Origin: Hyphomicrobiales bacterium
GTDB lineage: Bacteria > Pseudomonadota > Alphaproteobacteria > Rhizobiales > Rhizobiaceae
Length of the DNA: 64,000 nucleotides
Assembly: GCA_900468535.1 (NCBI GenBank)
Contig: UBTY01000025.1
Coordinates: forward strand, 44,294-108,293
Direction of reading: 5' to 3'
Below are positions 52,059 through 61,173 of the stretch, piece by piece (positions within the stretch are counted from its first letter, which is position 1; each line of letters starts with the position of its first letter). The position numbers and the translations under genes are program-made. The notes under the pieces are model-generated. The model saw only the letters and a program-made list of their open reading frames with translations. It was not told where the DNA came from and made no database searches.

Positions 52059-52994
52059 GTGGCACGACTGATTGGGGATCGTTCGGAAGCGCGCGTGTTT
52101 AAAGAGACCACAAAGGCTGCCCAGAAGAACGTCGCACGGTGCGCAACGTTGAACGTTGCAACGATGACAATCACGCGTTTCAACGGAGGAGGGGGCGAAC
52201 CTTTCTCGTTGCCGGTCGCAAAGCGCGCGGAAATCTTCGATGTCATCATGCATCTCCAAGACGTCAAAGGCCTTCGCTTGCGGAACGGCGAGAGCCTAGT
52301 GCACGATGGAGCCTGGGCGCGGGGCGAACTGATAATCGCCGATCGCAGGGAGCAATGGCGGTTGGAGCATTTGTCGGCTTTCGATTGCCTGCAGTTTTCC
52401 ATCCCGTTGTCAGCCATTCGAGATTTTGCGGCCGGTGTCGGCCGCCCGCAGTTCACAGACCTGCAATGCAAACTGAAAACGCGTGACGAGGTTATTCTGG
52501 GTTTGGCGCAAGCGCTTATCCCGGCGCTCGAACAGCCCCGACTTTCAAGCCCGCTTTTCCTCGAACAGATCAGCCTGGCCGTTCTCACCCATCTCGGCCA
52601 GACCTACGGCGGCGTGCATATTCCGATCCGCAGGAAGGGCGCGCTTGCCCCCTGGCAGGAAAAGCGCGCTACGGAATTTCTATCGGCGCATCTTGGCGCG
52701 CAACTCTCCGTGACAGAGCTTGCGCAGGCATGCAATCTTTCGAGAAGCTATTTCATCAAGGCGTTCAAGGAGACATTCGGCAAGACGCCCTATCGATGGC
52801 TCACCGAGTATCGCGTTGCTCAGGCAAAGGACCTGCTGATTTCGGGGGCGTCGATCGCGGAGGTTGCGAATATCTGCGGCTTTTCGGATCAGAGCCATCT
52901 GACACGTGTTTTCTCCGAGGTGGCCGGCGAGCCGCCGGGCAACTGGCGCCGCTATAACCGCATCGGCACGCGTTCCGGCACCGCTCAACCATAA
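52059..52994 (+). CDS. AraC-family transcriptional regulator
   Basis: 311 residues. GTG 52059 is preferred because AAGGGG lies 9 bases upstream; GTG 52032 and ATG 52164 are alternatives. The C-terminal DNA-binding domain shows LSVTELAQACNLSRSYFIKAF, then KETFGKTPYRWLTEYRVAQA, then IAEVANICGFSDQSHLTRVFSE and AGEPPGNWRR. The N-terminus (cupin-like) is only weakly similar to the first regulator, so it is not a recent copy. It precedes DoxX and DUF1275 genes and could control them. Confidence 0.8.
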   Translation: MARLIGDRSEARVFKETTKAAQKNVARCATLNVATMTITRFNGGGGEPFSLPVAKRAEIFDVIMHLQDVKGLRLRNGESLVHDGAWARGELIIADRREQWRLEHLSAFDCLQFSIPLSAIRDFAAGVGRPQFTDLQCKLKTRDEVILGLAQALIPALEQPRLSSPLFLEQISLAVLTHLGQTYGGVHIPIRRKGALAPWQEKRATEFLSAHLGAQLSVTELAQACNLSRSYFIKAFKETFGKTPYRWLTEYRVAQAKDLLISGASIAEVANICGFSDQSHLTRVFSEVAGEPPGNWRRYNRIGTRSGTAQP

Positions 52995-53148
52995 TTTCCC
53001 GAGAAACGCAGCGGCGCATCAAGACGATAGAAACGTTAAATCCACGCTCCTAACCAACAAGAGCCGGAGCGGCAGTTATTCCCATAATGGCCCAGCGTGC
53101 GATTCATTCGGGATCGTACCGAGACTGAGCCCTTTCCATGAGGTAAAT

Positions 53149-53583
53149 ATGCAAGGCGTTTCATTCGGCGCTTCCGAGCGTTCTTCTTCGCGCCGCCTGA
53201 AGCTCATCCCATCCCTTGGCTTGCTGCTCTTGTGCTCCGCCTACATCCAGGGGCCGATCGTGAAGATTGCCGACTTTCCCGCGGCTATCGCCGAAATGAA
53301 TCATTTCGGCCTGTCGCCGGCGCCGTTGATGGCGGTTGGCGTGATCCTCTTCGAACTGGTTGCCTCAGCGCTTGTCATATCTGGTTTCCTTCGCTGGGCG
53401 GCCGCGGGTGCACTGGCAATCTTCACGCTGCTTGCGACGTTCATCGCGCTCCGATTCTGGGAACTGCCTGTCGGGATGGAGCGTGTGATGGCAATGAACG
53501 GCTTCTTCGAGCATCTTGGGCTTGTGGGCGCGTTCCTGCTCGTCGCGTGGCACGATCTTCTCAAAAAGCCCGCCCGCTCGTAA
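53149..53583 (+). CDS. DoxX-family membrane protein
   Basis: 144 residues from ATG 53149 with GAGGTAAAT upstream. Four hydrophobic segments are visible: LIPSLGLLLLCSAYIQGP, LMAVGVILFELVASALVI, AAAGALAIFTLLATFIAL and LVGAFLLVAW. This is the DoxX/DoxD-like pattern of small quinone-linked or antioxidant membrane proteins. The preceding AraC gene and following DUF1275 gene lie on the same strand. Confidence 0.75.
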   Translation: MQGVSFGASERSSSRRLKLIPSLGLLLLCSAYIQGPIVKIADFPAAIAEMNHFGLSPAPLMAVGVILFELVASALVISGFLRWAAAGALAIFTLLATFIALRFWELPVGMERVMAMNGFFEHLGLVGAFLLVAWHDLLKKPARS

Positions 53584-53652
53584 GCGTTGGCGTGGCAATC
53601 GCTGGCGATGCTCGCCACTCATCTATCCGGCACCTGCCAGGAGTAATAAACA

Positions 53653-54333
53653 ATGAAGAATATCCCGCTACCGATCCTCCTCAGCCTCAATGGCGGCTAC
53701 GTCGACACGGCCGGCTTTCTTGCATTGCAGGGGCTGTTCACAGCGCATGTGACGGGCAACTTCGTGACGCTCGGGGCGACCGTTGCGACAGGCAACGCCG
53801 GCGCTCTGCCGAAGCTGCTCGCTTTACCGTTCTTCTGCCTTATCGTGCTGCTGATCCGTATTGTCGGCGTGTGTCTTCATCGGCGCCAGCTTCCTGTCCT
53901 GAGGCCGCTTCTGGCGATCAAGCTGGTGCTGCTTATTGCCGCCGGTGCGTTTGCCGTACACCACGGACCATTCACCGATCCGAACGGTGTCGCCACGCTC
54001 CTGATGGGGTTGATGCTGATTGCCGCCATGGCAACGCAGAATGCGCTGCACCGCGTCCACCTCGCCAAGTCGCCACCGTCAACGCTGATGACCGGAACGA
54101 CGACGCAGATCATGATCGATCTTGGTGAAATGATCGCCGGCGTGAATGGCGAAGACACTGCCGCCGCCCGCGCCCGCATGCTGCGCATGAGCGTCAGCGT
54201 TGGTGCTTTTGCACTCGGATGCGGTCTTGCCGCAGCGGCCTACATCGTCTCGCCGAGCTGGTGCTTCGTTCTTCCGCCAGTGCTGGCAGCCTTCGCTTTT
54301 GTCGCGCACGTCGCAACTCCAGAAGGCGACTGA
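53653..54333 (+). CDS. DUF1275 (YoaK-like) membrane protein
   Basis: 226 residues, six predicted TM segments. The start LLSLNGGYVDTAGFLALQGLFTAHVTGNFV and the motif TLMTGTTTQIMIDLGEM are typical of DUF1275 proteins, inner-membrane proteins of unknown job in many bacteria. It lies 69 bp after doxX and converges on an AraC gene. Confidence 0.85.
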   Translation: MKNIPLPILLSLNGGYVDTAGFLALQGLFTAHVTGNFVTLGATVATGNAGALPKLLALPFFCLIVLLIRIVGVCLHRRQLPVLRPLLAIKLVLLIAAGAFAVHHGPFTDPNGVATLLMGLMLIAAMATQNALHRVHLAKSPPSTLMTGTTTQIMIDLGEMIAGVNGEDTAAARARMLRMSVSVGAFALGCGLAAAAYIVSPSWCFVLPPVLAAFAFVAHVATPEGD

Positions 54334-54335
54334 GG

Positions 54336-55256
54336 TCAGCTCTGGCTGGAGCGTCGCCAAGTGCCTGGAGCAGCGCCCGTCGCCTTCATGAATGCGCGTG
54401 TAAAATGTGAGAGATCGCCGAGGCCCGAGGTCGCGGCGATCGCCGAAAGGGGCAGCTTCGAGGCTCGCAGCAGTGAGCAGGCGAGCTCTATTCTCTGGCA
54501 GGTCAGCCATTCGTGCGGCGTGGAGCCTGTTGTCTCGCGAAAGGCGCGGATAAAGGCGACGCGCGAAAGGCCGCAGGCTTCGGCGAGTTCGTCGAGCGCA
54601 ACGATCCCGTTCACGCGGCTTGCGAGCAGCTCCTTCGATCGGCTCTCTTCCGATGCCGACAACCGTCGGCGCTTCTTCGTATCTTGTACGCCCGGTGCTT
54701 TGCCGTAGGCGTGCATCACGTGCACTCCAATTGCCGCGGCCAACTGGTCGACCACAAGCGAGTTGGACGAGTTCTTGCTGTCGGCCACCGAGAAGATGGC
54801 ATTCAGCATGCCCCCGAGCATCGCATCGCGGTGGGTCGTCTCACCAGCGAGCTCCGAAATCGCGGGCAGATCGGCTCTACCAGCCATTTCCTCGAGCCCG
54901 GCTTGTGAAATCTCCATGAGCGCGAACCCGAACTGTCCGTCGAGATCGGCCTTGTAGTCGTCAGCGAAGTTGCGGACGTAGATCGAATTTTCCTCGAAGT
55001 CGTGGAGGCTCGATCTATTCGAGGCGTGAAAAATTCGCCGCCTGTGCCGTCCTTTAAGCGACAGGCCGATCAGGAATCCTCGATCGCTGCCTTCCGTCGC
55101 CACTTGGCCGAAATACGGGTCTGCCGACCGCTTGCGGTGAAATGAAATATTGCTGCTGAAGAATCGCGTGTCGTCATCAAGCTTCGCCAACTGGCAGCCG
55201 AATCCGTCCACCTTTGTCTGGGCAGGCAAGGAAGTGCTGTCTGTCACGGATACCAT
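54336..55256 (-). CDS. AraC-family transcriptional regulator
   Basis: 306 residues from ATG 55256; ATG 55286 adds ten residues. The N-terminal half is a cupin-like sensor with a Phe/Ser-rich region. The C-terminal domain (about 215-303) shows VALDELAEACGLSRVAFIRAF, then RETTGSTPHEWLTCQRIELA, then IAATSGLGDLSHFTRAFMKA. Its stop lies 2 bp from the DUF1275 stop, convergent. It may control the Dps gene, which is divergent. Confidence 0.8.
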   Translation of the reverse strand: MVSVTDSTSLPAQTKVDGFGCQLAKLDDDTRFFSSNISFHRKRSADPYFGQVATEGSDRGFLIGLSLKGRHRRRIFHASNRSSLHDFEENSIYVRNFADDYKADLDGQFGFALMEISQAGLEEMAGRADLPAISELAGETTHRDAMLGGMLNAIFSVADSKNSSNSLVVDQLAAAIGVHVMHAYGKAPGVQDTKKRRRLSASEESRSKELLASRVNGIVALDELAEACGLSRVAFIRAFRETTGSTPHEWLTCQRIELACSLLRASKLPLSAIAATSGLGDLSHFTRAFMKATGAAPGTWRRSSQS

Positions 55257-55528
55257 TCTTGTCGGCGGCTGAGGGCGATTTTGCACTGCACCAATTGCTC
55301 ATATGCGAGCACGATTGTCAAAGTCCTCACCGGATTGTGACCATTGCCGATGACGGCCAAGCGGCATCGGAACTGCCGCGCCCGCGCCTCGGGTGGCCGG
55401 CGCCCGATGACCTGCACCAAAGTATGGTTTATCCTGAACGAGCGGCTGATTTCAGCGCCCGCTTGGTACTTCTATTCTCCTGAATATCAACCGGCCAGTG
55501 AGTTGGCCCGCACCCAGGAGAAGCCAGA

Positions 55529-56047
55529 ATGGACACCCGCCCGGCAATCAAACCTCGCAAAGCTGCGCTTGCAACCCCGACGGATCTTGGCGCGGACGCG
55601 ACGCGCGATATTGCCGCGGCCCTGACCGCCCTGCTGGCGGATGTGTTTGCGCTCTACCTGAAGACCAAGAATTTCCACTGGCATGCCTCCGGCCCGCATT
55701 TCCGCGACTACCATCTGCTGCTCGACGAGCAGGGAGCCCAGATCTTTGCCATGACCGATGACATTGCCGAGCGGGCCCGCAAGATTGGTGGCACGACGCT
55801 GCGCTCGATCGGCCACGTCGCCCGGCTGCAGCGTATTCTCGACAACGATGCCGATTTCGTCACGGCCGACGATATGCTGGCTGAGCTGCGAGACGACAAC
55901 AAGCAGCTCGTTTCGATCCTGCGCCAGCTGCACGAGCTGACATCTTCCTACGGTGATCACGCTACCACGAGCCTGATCGAAAACTGGATCGACGAAACCG
56001 AACGACGCCGCTGGTTCCTTTTCGAAACCACACGACGAGACCTTTGA
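55529..56047 (+). CDS. Dps-family ferritin-like DNA-protection protein
   Basis: 172 residues. The ferroxidase centre is visible: KTKNFHWHASGPHFRDYHLLLDEQG (His, Asp and Glu ligands at the dimer interface), followed by RTLRSIGHVARL-like segments and a C-terminal helix with WIDETERRRWFL. Dps forms 12-mers that store iron, consume peroxide and coat DNA in stationary phase. The N-terminal tail is Lys/Arg-poor but has a few basic residues, so DNA binding is uncertain. A ribosome binding site, CAGGAG, lies upstream. Confidence 0.92.
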   Translation: MDTRPAIKPRKAALATPTDLGADATRDIAAALTALLADVFALYLKTKNFHWHASGPHFRDYHLLLDEQGAQIFAMTDDIAERARKIGGTTLRSIGHVARLQRILDNDADFVTADDMLAELRDDNKQLVSILRQLHELTSSYGDHATTSLIENWIDETERRRWFLFETTRRDL

Positions 56048-56239
56048 TCGGGCATTGCGCAATCTGCGGTGCCGGAACGATCCCAATGTTCAAGGCACAG
56101 GACTAAGCAGCAAGAACGCGGTCGTCACCCTCGACATGATCGCCGCGTTTATGCGCCGGGTGCAAGAAACAGTCCTGGCGTCACCCATCGAAATCGACGC
56201 CAGGGATTCTTCCCCGCTACCAGGCAAAGGGACCATATC

Positions 56240-57118
56240 ATGCAACGTAGAGCTATCATCCTCGCCGCCGTGCTTGCCTTTTCGGCTGGACAAGCATTGG
56301 CGGCGGCGCAGATCGGTGTGGCCCCGCAATACGACACGACGCACGTCTATGTCGCGCCCGACAAGGTGGATGCTTTCGCCCACAGCTTTCTCGCGACCTT
56401 CGGTGGCGCGAGCACGAAGCAGGTAGTCGTAACCGTGACGCCAACGGTGAGCAGCACGAGCTCGCAGCTGCTTCAAACGCCTGTTGGTACCGTATCTCTT
56501 TTCGGGTTCAAGACGCCGATCCCCGCACCGTTTGGCGCGGAGCGGACCGGTTATCTGGTCAACGACCTCGATCTGGCCGTTGCGGCGGCAAAGAAGGCGG
56601 GAGCGAACGTCGTCGTTTCGCCGTTCCCTGATCCGATCGGACGGGATGCTGTCATTCAGTGGCCGGGCGGCGTCAACATGCAGCTCTACTGGCATACCGC
56701 CAAGCCGAACTATCCAGCCTTCGAGAGCGTGCCCGAGAACCGGGTTTACGTTTCGCCCGATGCCGTATCAATCTTCGTACGCGACTTTCTTCGCTTCTCG
56801 GGTGGCAAGGTCGTGTCTGAAGAGAGAAAAGCTGCCGGTGTCGAGATTGGTCGTCCCGCCGATAGCTACCGCCGCGTCAGGATCGAATCTGTTTTCGGCA
56901 AGATGACCGTGCTCGCCACCGATGGTCACCTCCCTTTCCCATATGGCCACGAAACGACCGGCTACGAGGTGAAGGACCTTCCGGCTGCTCTCGACAAGGC
57001 GGTTCAGACCGGCGCGGCTATCTTGGTGCCCACCTATGTTTCCGACGGTCGCCGTGCCGCGATCGTTGAATTTCCCGGCGGCTATGTCGCCGAAATCCAT
57101 GCGCGCGCCGAGCCCTGA
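56240..57118 (+). CDS. Periplasmic VOC (glyoxalase-like) domain protein
   Basis: 292 residues with a signal peptide (ILAAVLAFSAGQALAAAQ). Two related halves follow (about 25-150 and 165-290), each showing a glyoxalase/VOC fold: THVYVAPDKVDAFAHSFLATF and GYLVNDLDLAVAAAKKAGANVVVSPFPD; then NRVYVSPDAVSIFVRDFLRF and GYEVKDLPAALDKAVQTGAAILV. This is a tandem VOC protein in the periplasm; metal ligands are not obvious and activity is unknown. It starts 192 bases after the Dps gene on the same strand and precedes the Tat hydrolase. Confidence 0.75.
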   Translation: MQRRAIILAAVLAFSAGQALAAAQIGVAPQYDTTHVYVAPDKVDAFAHSFLATFGGASTKQVVVTVTPTVSSTSSQLLQTPVGTVSLFGFKTPIPAPFGAERTGYLVNDLDLAVAAAKKAGANVVVSPFPDPIGRDAVIQWPGGVNMQLYWHTAKPNYPAFESVPENRVYVSPDAVSIFVRDFLRFSGGKVVSEERKAAGVEIGRPADSYRRVRIESVFGKMTVLATDGHLPFPYGHETTGYEVKDLPAALDKAVQTGAAILVPTYVSDGRRAAIVEFPGGYVAEIHARAEP

Positions 57119-57238
57119 AAGTTCGTCATCGCGTCAAAGAAAACTTCTCCTCCGCTTCGTCCAAATGGCGAGAACATCCGACAAGAGCGGCCTCTCGCCG
57201 CCGACTATGAAGTGCAGGTCCAAATAAAGAGGAACCGG

Positions 57239-58219
57239 ATGTCTCAGAACCCCATCGAAATCATGTTCTCGCGCAGGCAGGCACTGCTGGCTGGAGCGAC
57301 GATTTCGGCAGCCATGGCAGTGCCATCGCTTGCTCTTTCCAAAACGTCTTCCGCAAAGAAAGAAGGACTACCGCCAATGACCCAGAATTTCGTTCAGACC
57401 AAAGACGGCGTACAGATCTACTACAAGGATTGGGGTCCGAAGGATGCCCAGCCCATCGTGTTCCACCACGGCTGGCCGCTCTCCTCCGACGACTGGGATG
57501 CCCAGATGCTGTTCTTCGTTCAGAACGGCTACCGCGTCGTTGCTCATGACCGCCGCGGCCATGGCCGCTCGTCGCAGGTGTCCGATGGTCACGATATGGA
57601 CCACTACGCCGCTGACGCCGCTGCGGTCGTCGAACATCTGAACCTCAAGAACGCTGTCCATATTGGCCATTCCACGGGTGGCGGCGAAGTTGCTCGCTAC
57701 GTTGCGAAATTCGGCCAGCCCCAGGGCCGCGTCGCCAAGGCTGTTCTCGTCAGCGCCGTTCCGCCGCTGATGCTCAAGACCGCATCCAACCCGGGCGGCC
57801 TCCCGATCGAGGTTTTCGACGGCTTCCGCAACGCGCTCGCCGCCAATCGCGCGCAGTTCTTCCTCGATGTCCCGACCGGTCCGTTCTACGGCTTCAACCG
57901 GCCTGATGCGAAGGTCTATCCGGGTGTCATCCAAAACTGGTGGCGCCAGGGCATGATCGGCTCGGCCAAGGCTCACTACGATGGTATCAAGGCGTTCTCG
58001 GAAACCGATCAGACGGATGACCTGAAGGCGATCACGGTGCCGACGCTCGTCCTCCACGGCGACGACGACCAGATCGTGCCGATCGCTGATTCCGCTGAGC
58101 TCTCCATCAAGCTGCTGAAGAACGGCACGCTGAAGATCTACAAGGGGTACCCGCACGGCATGCTAACGACGCATGCCGACGTCATCAATCCGGATCTTCT
58201 CGCATTCGTAAAGGCCTGA
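57239..58219 (+). CDS. Tat-exported alpha/beta hydrolase (non-heme chloroperoxidase type)
   Basis: 326 residues from ATG 57239 with AAGAGGAACCGG upstream. A twin-arginine signal ([20 protein letters not shown]) predicts Tat export. The mature enzyme is a non-heme haloperoxidase/esterase-type alpha/beta hydrolase: [37 protein letters not shown], the nucleophile serine in IGHSTGGGE, acid Asp in [11 protein letters not shown] and catalytic His in [11 protein letters not shown]. The internal start [13 protein letters not shown] matches where non-exported relatives begin, so the Tat leader is a later addition to a common family. Confidence 0.9.
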   Translation: MSQNPIEIMFSRRQALLAGATISAAMAVPSLALSKTSSAKKEGLPPMTQNFVQTKDGVQIYYKDWGPKDAQPIVFHHGWPLSSDDWDAQMLFFVQNGYRVVAHDRRGHGRSSQVSDGHDMDHYAADAAAVVEHLNLKNAVHIGHSTGGGEVARYVAKFGQPQGRVAKAVLVSAVPPLMLKTASNPGGLPIEVFDGFRNALAANRAQFFLDVPTGPFYGFNRPDAKVYPGVIQNWWRQGMIGSAKAHYDGIKAFSETDQTDDLKAITVPTLVLHGDDDQIVPIADSAELSIKLLKNGTLKIYKGYPHGMLTTHADVINPDLLAFVKA

Positions 58220-58225
58220 TTATCC

Positions 58226-58256
58226 TGTGGCCCGGCGCTCCAGGCGCCGGGCCACA
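58226..58256. terminator. Strong hairpin after the alpha/beta hydrolase gene
   Basis: TGTGGCCCGGCGC / GCGCCGGGCCACA, a perfect 13-bp GC-rich stem with a five-base loop, 7 bases after the stop. The T-run is lacking, but the stem is strong. Confidence 0.65.
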
Positions 58257-58337
58257 TCGCTTCCTCAAGATAGGCGCTTTCAATCGGAAGCGCAGTCGAT
58301 ACAATCGCGGCAACTGTCAGCTCGCGAGGGAGGAAGC

Positions 58338-59363
58338 ATGAGCCGCGGTATTATTCTGGTCGACCCGTTGCCACGCACACTCGATCTGATCATGGCTCCC
58401 GACGTCCGCGAAAGGCTGGAACGGCTGGGAGACGTCGTGATCAGCGAGGATCGCCAAATGCCGGCCGATCAGGTCGAAGAACTCCTGCCCGAGACGGTTC
58501 TAATTTTCGGACAGACGGACATGCCGAAGGAGCGCCTTGCCAAGGCGGCAAAGCTCAAGGCGATCATCAACGTCGAGTCCAACTTCCTCCCCAATATCGA
58601 TTATCAGACCTGCGTCGAGCGCGGGATCTGGGTTATCACGCCGGCCGCCGCATTCGCATCGCCGGTCGCCGAGGCGGCTCTCGGCATGGCGCTTGATCTC
58701 GCGCGCGGCATCACCAAGGCGGACAGGGAGTTTCGCGCCGGCGTCGAGGAATACGGTCTGGCGGGCAACCGGGACACGTTTCGGTTTGCGGGTGCGAGCG
58801 TCGGGATCATCGGCTTTGGTGATCTCGGTCGGCAGCTGCGTGAACTCATTCGCCCGTTTCGGAACACCGTTCGCGTCTTCGATCCGTGGCTTCCAACGGA
58901 GATCATCAGATCGGCCGATTGCATTCCGGCGACGCTCGACGAGTTACTGTCGGAGAGCCAGGTGGTCTTCGTTTTTGCGAGCGTGACCACGGAAAACGAA
59001 GGTTTTCTCGGTGCGCGCGAGTTCCAGCTGATGAAGCCCGGATCTGCCTTTCTGCTCATGAGCCGCGCCGCGGTCGTCGATTTCCCTGCGATGCTCAAGG
59101 CTGCCGAAATGGGGCATATCCGCGTTGCGACCGATGTCTTTCCGGTTGAGCCGGTGCTTGCTGACGACCCGGTCCGCACGATGCCAGATGTCCTCCTGTC
59201 GGCACACCGCACAGGGGGCACCCGCGATGCCTTCTTTGCTCTGGGATCGATGGCGGTTGCAGATGCCGAACTGATCATGCGTGGACTGCCGCCGCAACTT
59301 TGCAGGCGTGCGGATCCGGCGACGGCAAGCCGCCTCAGATCGAAACCGGTCTCGGTGTCCTAG
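58338..59363 (+). CDS. D-2-hydroxyacid dehydrogenase (D-isomer family)
   Basis: 341 residues from ATG 58338 with GGGAGGAAGC upstream. NAD-binding VGIIGFGDLGRQLREL at about residue 155, catalytic Arg (LMSRAAVVDF), Glu (FPVEPVL) and His (LSAHRTGGT) are in order. The His loop differs from the usual PHIGG, placing it in a divergent branch. Substrate unknown. It is a separate transcription unit after the hairpin. Confidence 0.85.
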   Translation: MSRGIILVDPLPRTLDLIMAPDVRERLERLGDVVISEDRQMPADQVEELLPETVLIFGQTDMPKERLAKAAKLKAIINVESNFLPNIDYQTCVERGIWVITPAAAFASPVAEAALGMALDLARGITKADREFRAGVEEYGLAGNRDTFRFAGASVGIIGFGDLGRQLRELIRPFRNTVRVFDPWLPTEIIRSADCIPATLDELLSESQVVFVFASVTTENEGFLGAREFQLMKPGSAFLLMSRAAVVDFPAMLKAAEMGHIRVATDVFPVEPVLADDPVRTMPDVLLSAHRTGGTRDAFFALGSMAVADAELIMRGLPPQLCRRADPATASRLRSKPVSVS

Positions 59364-59390
59364 CAAACAAGGGGACTTCGCGACGCGGCA

Positions 59391-60119
59391 TCATCCTATC
59401 GGGTCCAACGTGACGAGAAGCGGCAGGTGGTCCGATGCTCGCCGCTCCTTGACGCCGTTCACGACCTCCACGGTTCGCACCTTGATGCCTTCAGACACAA
59501 AGACGTGGTCGATGCGCAAAAACGGCATCCGCGACGGATAAGTGGCGCGTTGTCTTGTGCCGGGGAAGGATCTGGCATCGATGAAACGCTGCGCCAGCAT
59601 CTTATATGCCGTTGACGACGGTACGGCGTTGAGGTCGCCGCAGACAATGATGGGGTTTACCGCGAGATCGGCGTTGCCGAGCCAATCCTCGCCGAGGAGT
59701 GTCGCGACCTGCGTAACCCGCTCGCCTGCGCGTAGCCCAAGATGGGTGTTGAGGACGATCGCTTTCTTTCCCGAGATCTCTATTTCGACCAGCAGCGCGC
59801 CCCGGGTTTCGCCGATCGAGGGCAGGGGGCCGGCCTTCAAAAGACGCATCGGCAGGGCGGAAAGAATGGCGTCGCCATATTGCTCCTCCGCTACCGTCAA
59901 TGCAGGATGGAAATGGGCATCCATTCTCAGTTCGCTGGCGATCTGGCGGGCTTGGTCGACACCCCCAGTTCGAACACGCCCGACATCCAGTTCCTGAAGC
60001 GCTACGATGTGCGCGCCGGTGCTGGCGATGACCTCCGCAATGCGAGACAGGTCCAGCCTGCGGTCAGTCCCCACGCAGCTATGCACATTGTAGGTCAGAA
60101 CGCGCAGCTGGTTTTCCAT
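59391..60119 (-). CDS. Endonuclease/exonuclease/phosphatase-family protein (YbhP-like)
   Basis: 242 residues from ATG 60119; the frame extends to 60158 without support. It has the EEP-fold motifs: TYNVHSCVGTDRRLDLSRI, the metal-binding Glu in IVALQELDVG, GDLNAVPSS and the C-terminal SDHLPLLV. With the YbhN-like and ClsB-like genes next door it mirrors the ybhP-clsB-ybhN cluster of E. coli, so it may act in phospholipid turnover, although the product of YbhP is not established. Confidence 0.85.
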   Translation of the reverse strand: MENQLRVLTYNVHSCVGTDRRLDLSRIAEVIASTGAHIVALQELDVGRVRTGGVDQARQIASELRMDAHFHPALTVAEEQYGDAILSALPMRLLKAGPLPSIGETRGALLVEIEISGKKAIVLNTHLGLRAGERVTQVATLLGEDWLGNADLAVNPIIVCGDLNAVPSSTAYKMLAQRFIDARSFPGTRQRATYPSRMPFLRIDHVFVSEGIKVRTVEVVNGVKERRASDHLPLLVTLDPIG

Positions 60120-60184
60120 GCATTTCCCTCGCCATCTATGCGCTGAGGGAACCCGCAAACACGCCTCTTCGTTCCAGCTACATC

Positions 60185-61173
60185 ATGTCTGCGAAAACGG
60201 GATCATTCATGCCGGCGAAGAAGTTGCTTGTAAACGCGGTGCTATTGTTGGGTCTGGCTTTGGCCGCTTACCTTCTCTACCGCGCGTTTTCAGCCGATAC
60301 TCCTTTGCCGAGATCAGGGTTTCGGTCGACGGATTGCCCGCATCGCGTCTTTCGGCCGGTCTTGCCTTCGCGGCAATGTCCTACCTCTGCCTGACGGTCT
60401 TCGACTGGATGGGGCTGCGCTATGCCGGTCGTCCGTTGAGCTATCCGAAAGCGGCGCTTGCCTCCTTTACCGGCCTTTCGATCGGCCACAATCTCGGTTT
60501 AGCTGCACTGAGCAGCGGCGCCGTGCGCTACCGCTGCTATTCGCGCTGGGGGCTGAGCGGCGAAGAGGTTGCACGCGTTATCGTCTTTTGCGGCGCCACA
60601 GTCGGGATCGGCCTGGTATCACTCTGCGGAATTGCCTTCGTCTCCAATTCGCGAGCAGCTGCGGCGCTCATCGAGTTGCCTGCGGCGGGTGTGGTAGCTA
60701 TTGGGGCTGGTTGCCTGGCGGCCATCGGAGGCTATCTGCTGTTAACGCTTGTTGTCCGCGTGCCTCTTTCGGTATGGCGGTGGCGATTCAGGATGCCGGC
60801 TTTCCAGCTTGCTGTTGGCCAGATCGTCGTTGGCACGCTCAATTTCATGGCGGTCGCAGCATGCCTGCAGCAGCTCCTTGGCCCTGATGCGCATTTCATG
60901 GAAACCGCTACGGCATTCGTGCTGGCGAATGTCGCGGTCCTGCTTACCCATGTTCCTGGCGGGCTTGGCGTTCTTGAGGCGACTGTGACGGCCCTGATCC
61001 CCAGCGCCTCAATCGGCGCACTGGTTGCCTCCCGTGTAACCTACTTCTTGATCCCACTTTTGTTCGGGCTGGTCTCATTCGCTCTTGGCGAGATTTTCCT
61101 GCGTATGCGGCAACGCTCCACCGCCGGCCAAACCTCGCATGAGCGATGCGAGACGCAACCGCAATCGTCTTAG
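60185..61173 (+). pseudogene. YbhN/UPF0104 (LPG synthase TM-domain) membrane protein, apparent frameshift
   Basis: The N-terminal membrane segment (MPAKKLLVNAVLLLGLALAA, from the ATG at 60209; 60185 is also in frame) is in one frame and the rest of the protein, from about 60287 on, is in the -1 frame. Join by one missing base in the run of four T at 60287-60290 would restore a continuous 320-330 residue UPF0104 protein with multiple TM helices (LGLAALSSGAVRYRCYSRWG, HVPGGLGVLEATVTALIP). So this is a one-base deletion in a T-run or a sequencing error. UPF0104 proteins are related to the flippase part of lysylphosphatidylglycerol synthase. The 3' end overlaps the oppositely oriented cls-like gene by 99 bases. 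Confidence 0.75.

Noticed and set aside
60287..60290. Programmed -1 ribosomal frameshift in the YbhN-like gene
   Set aside because: A slippery heptamer is lacking (GCG TTT TCA does not allow good re-pairing after a -1 slip) and no downstream structure is evident; mutation or sequence error is simpler.
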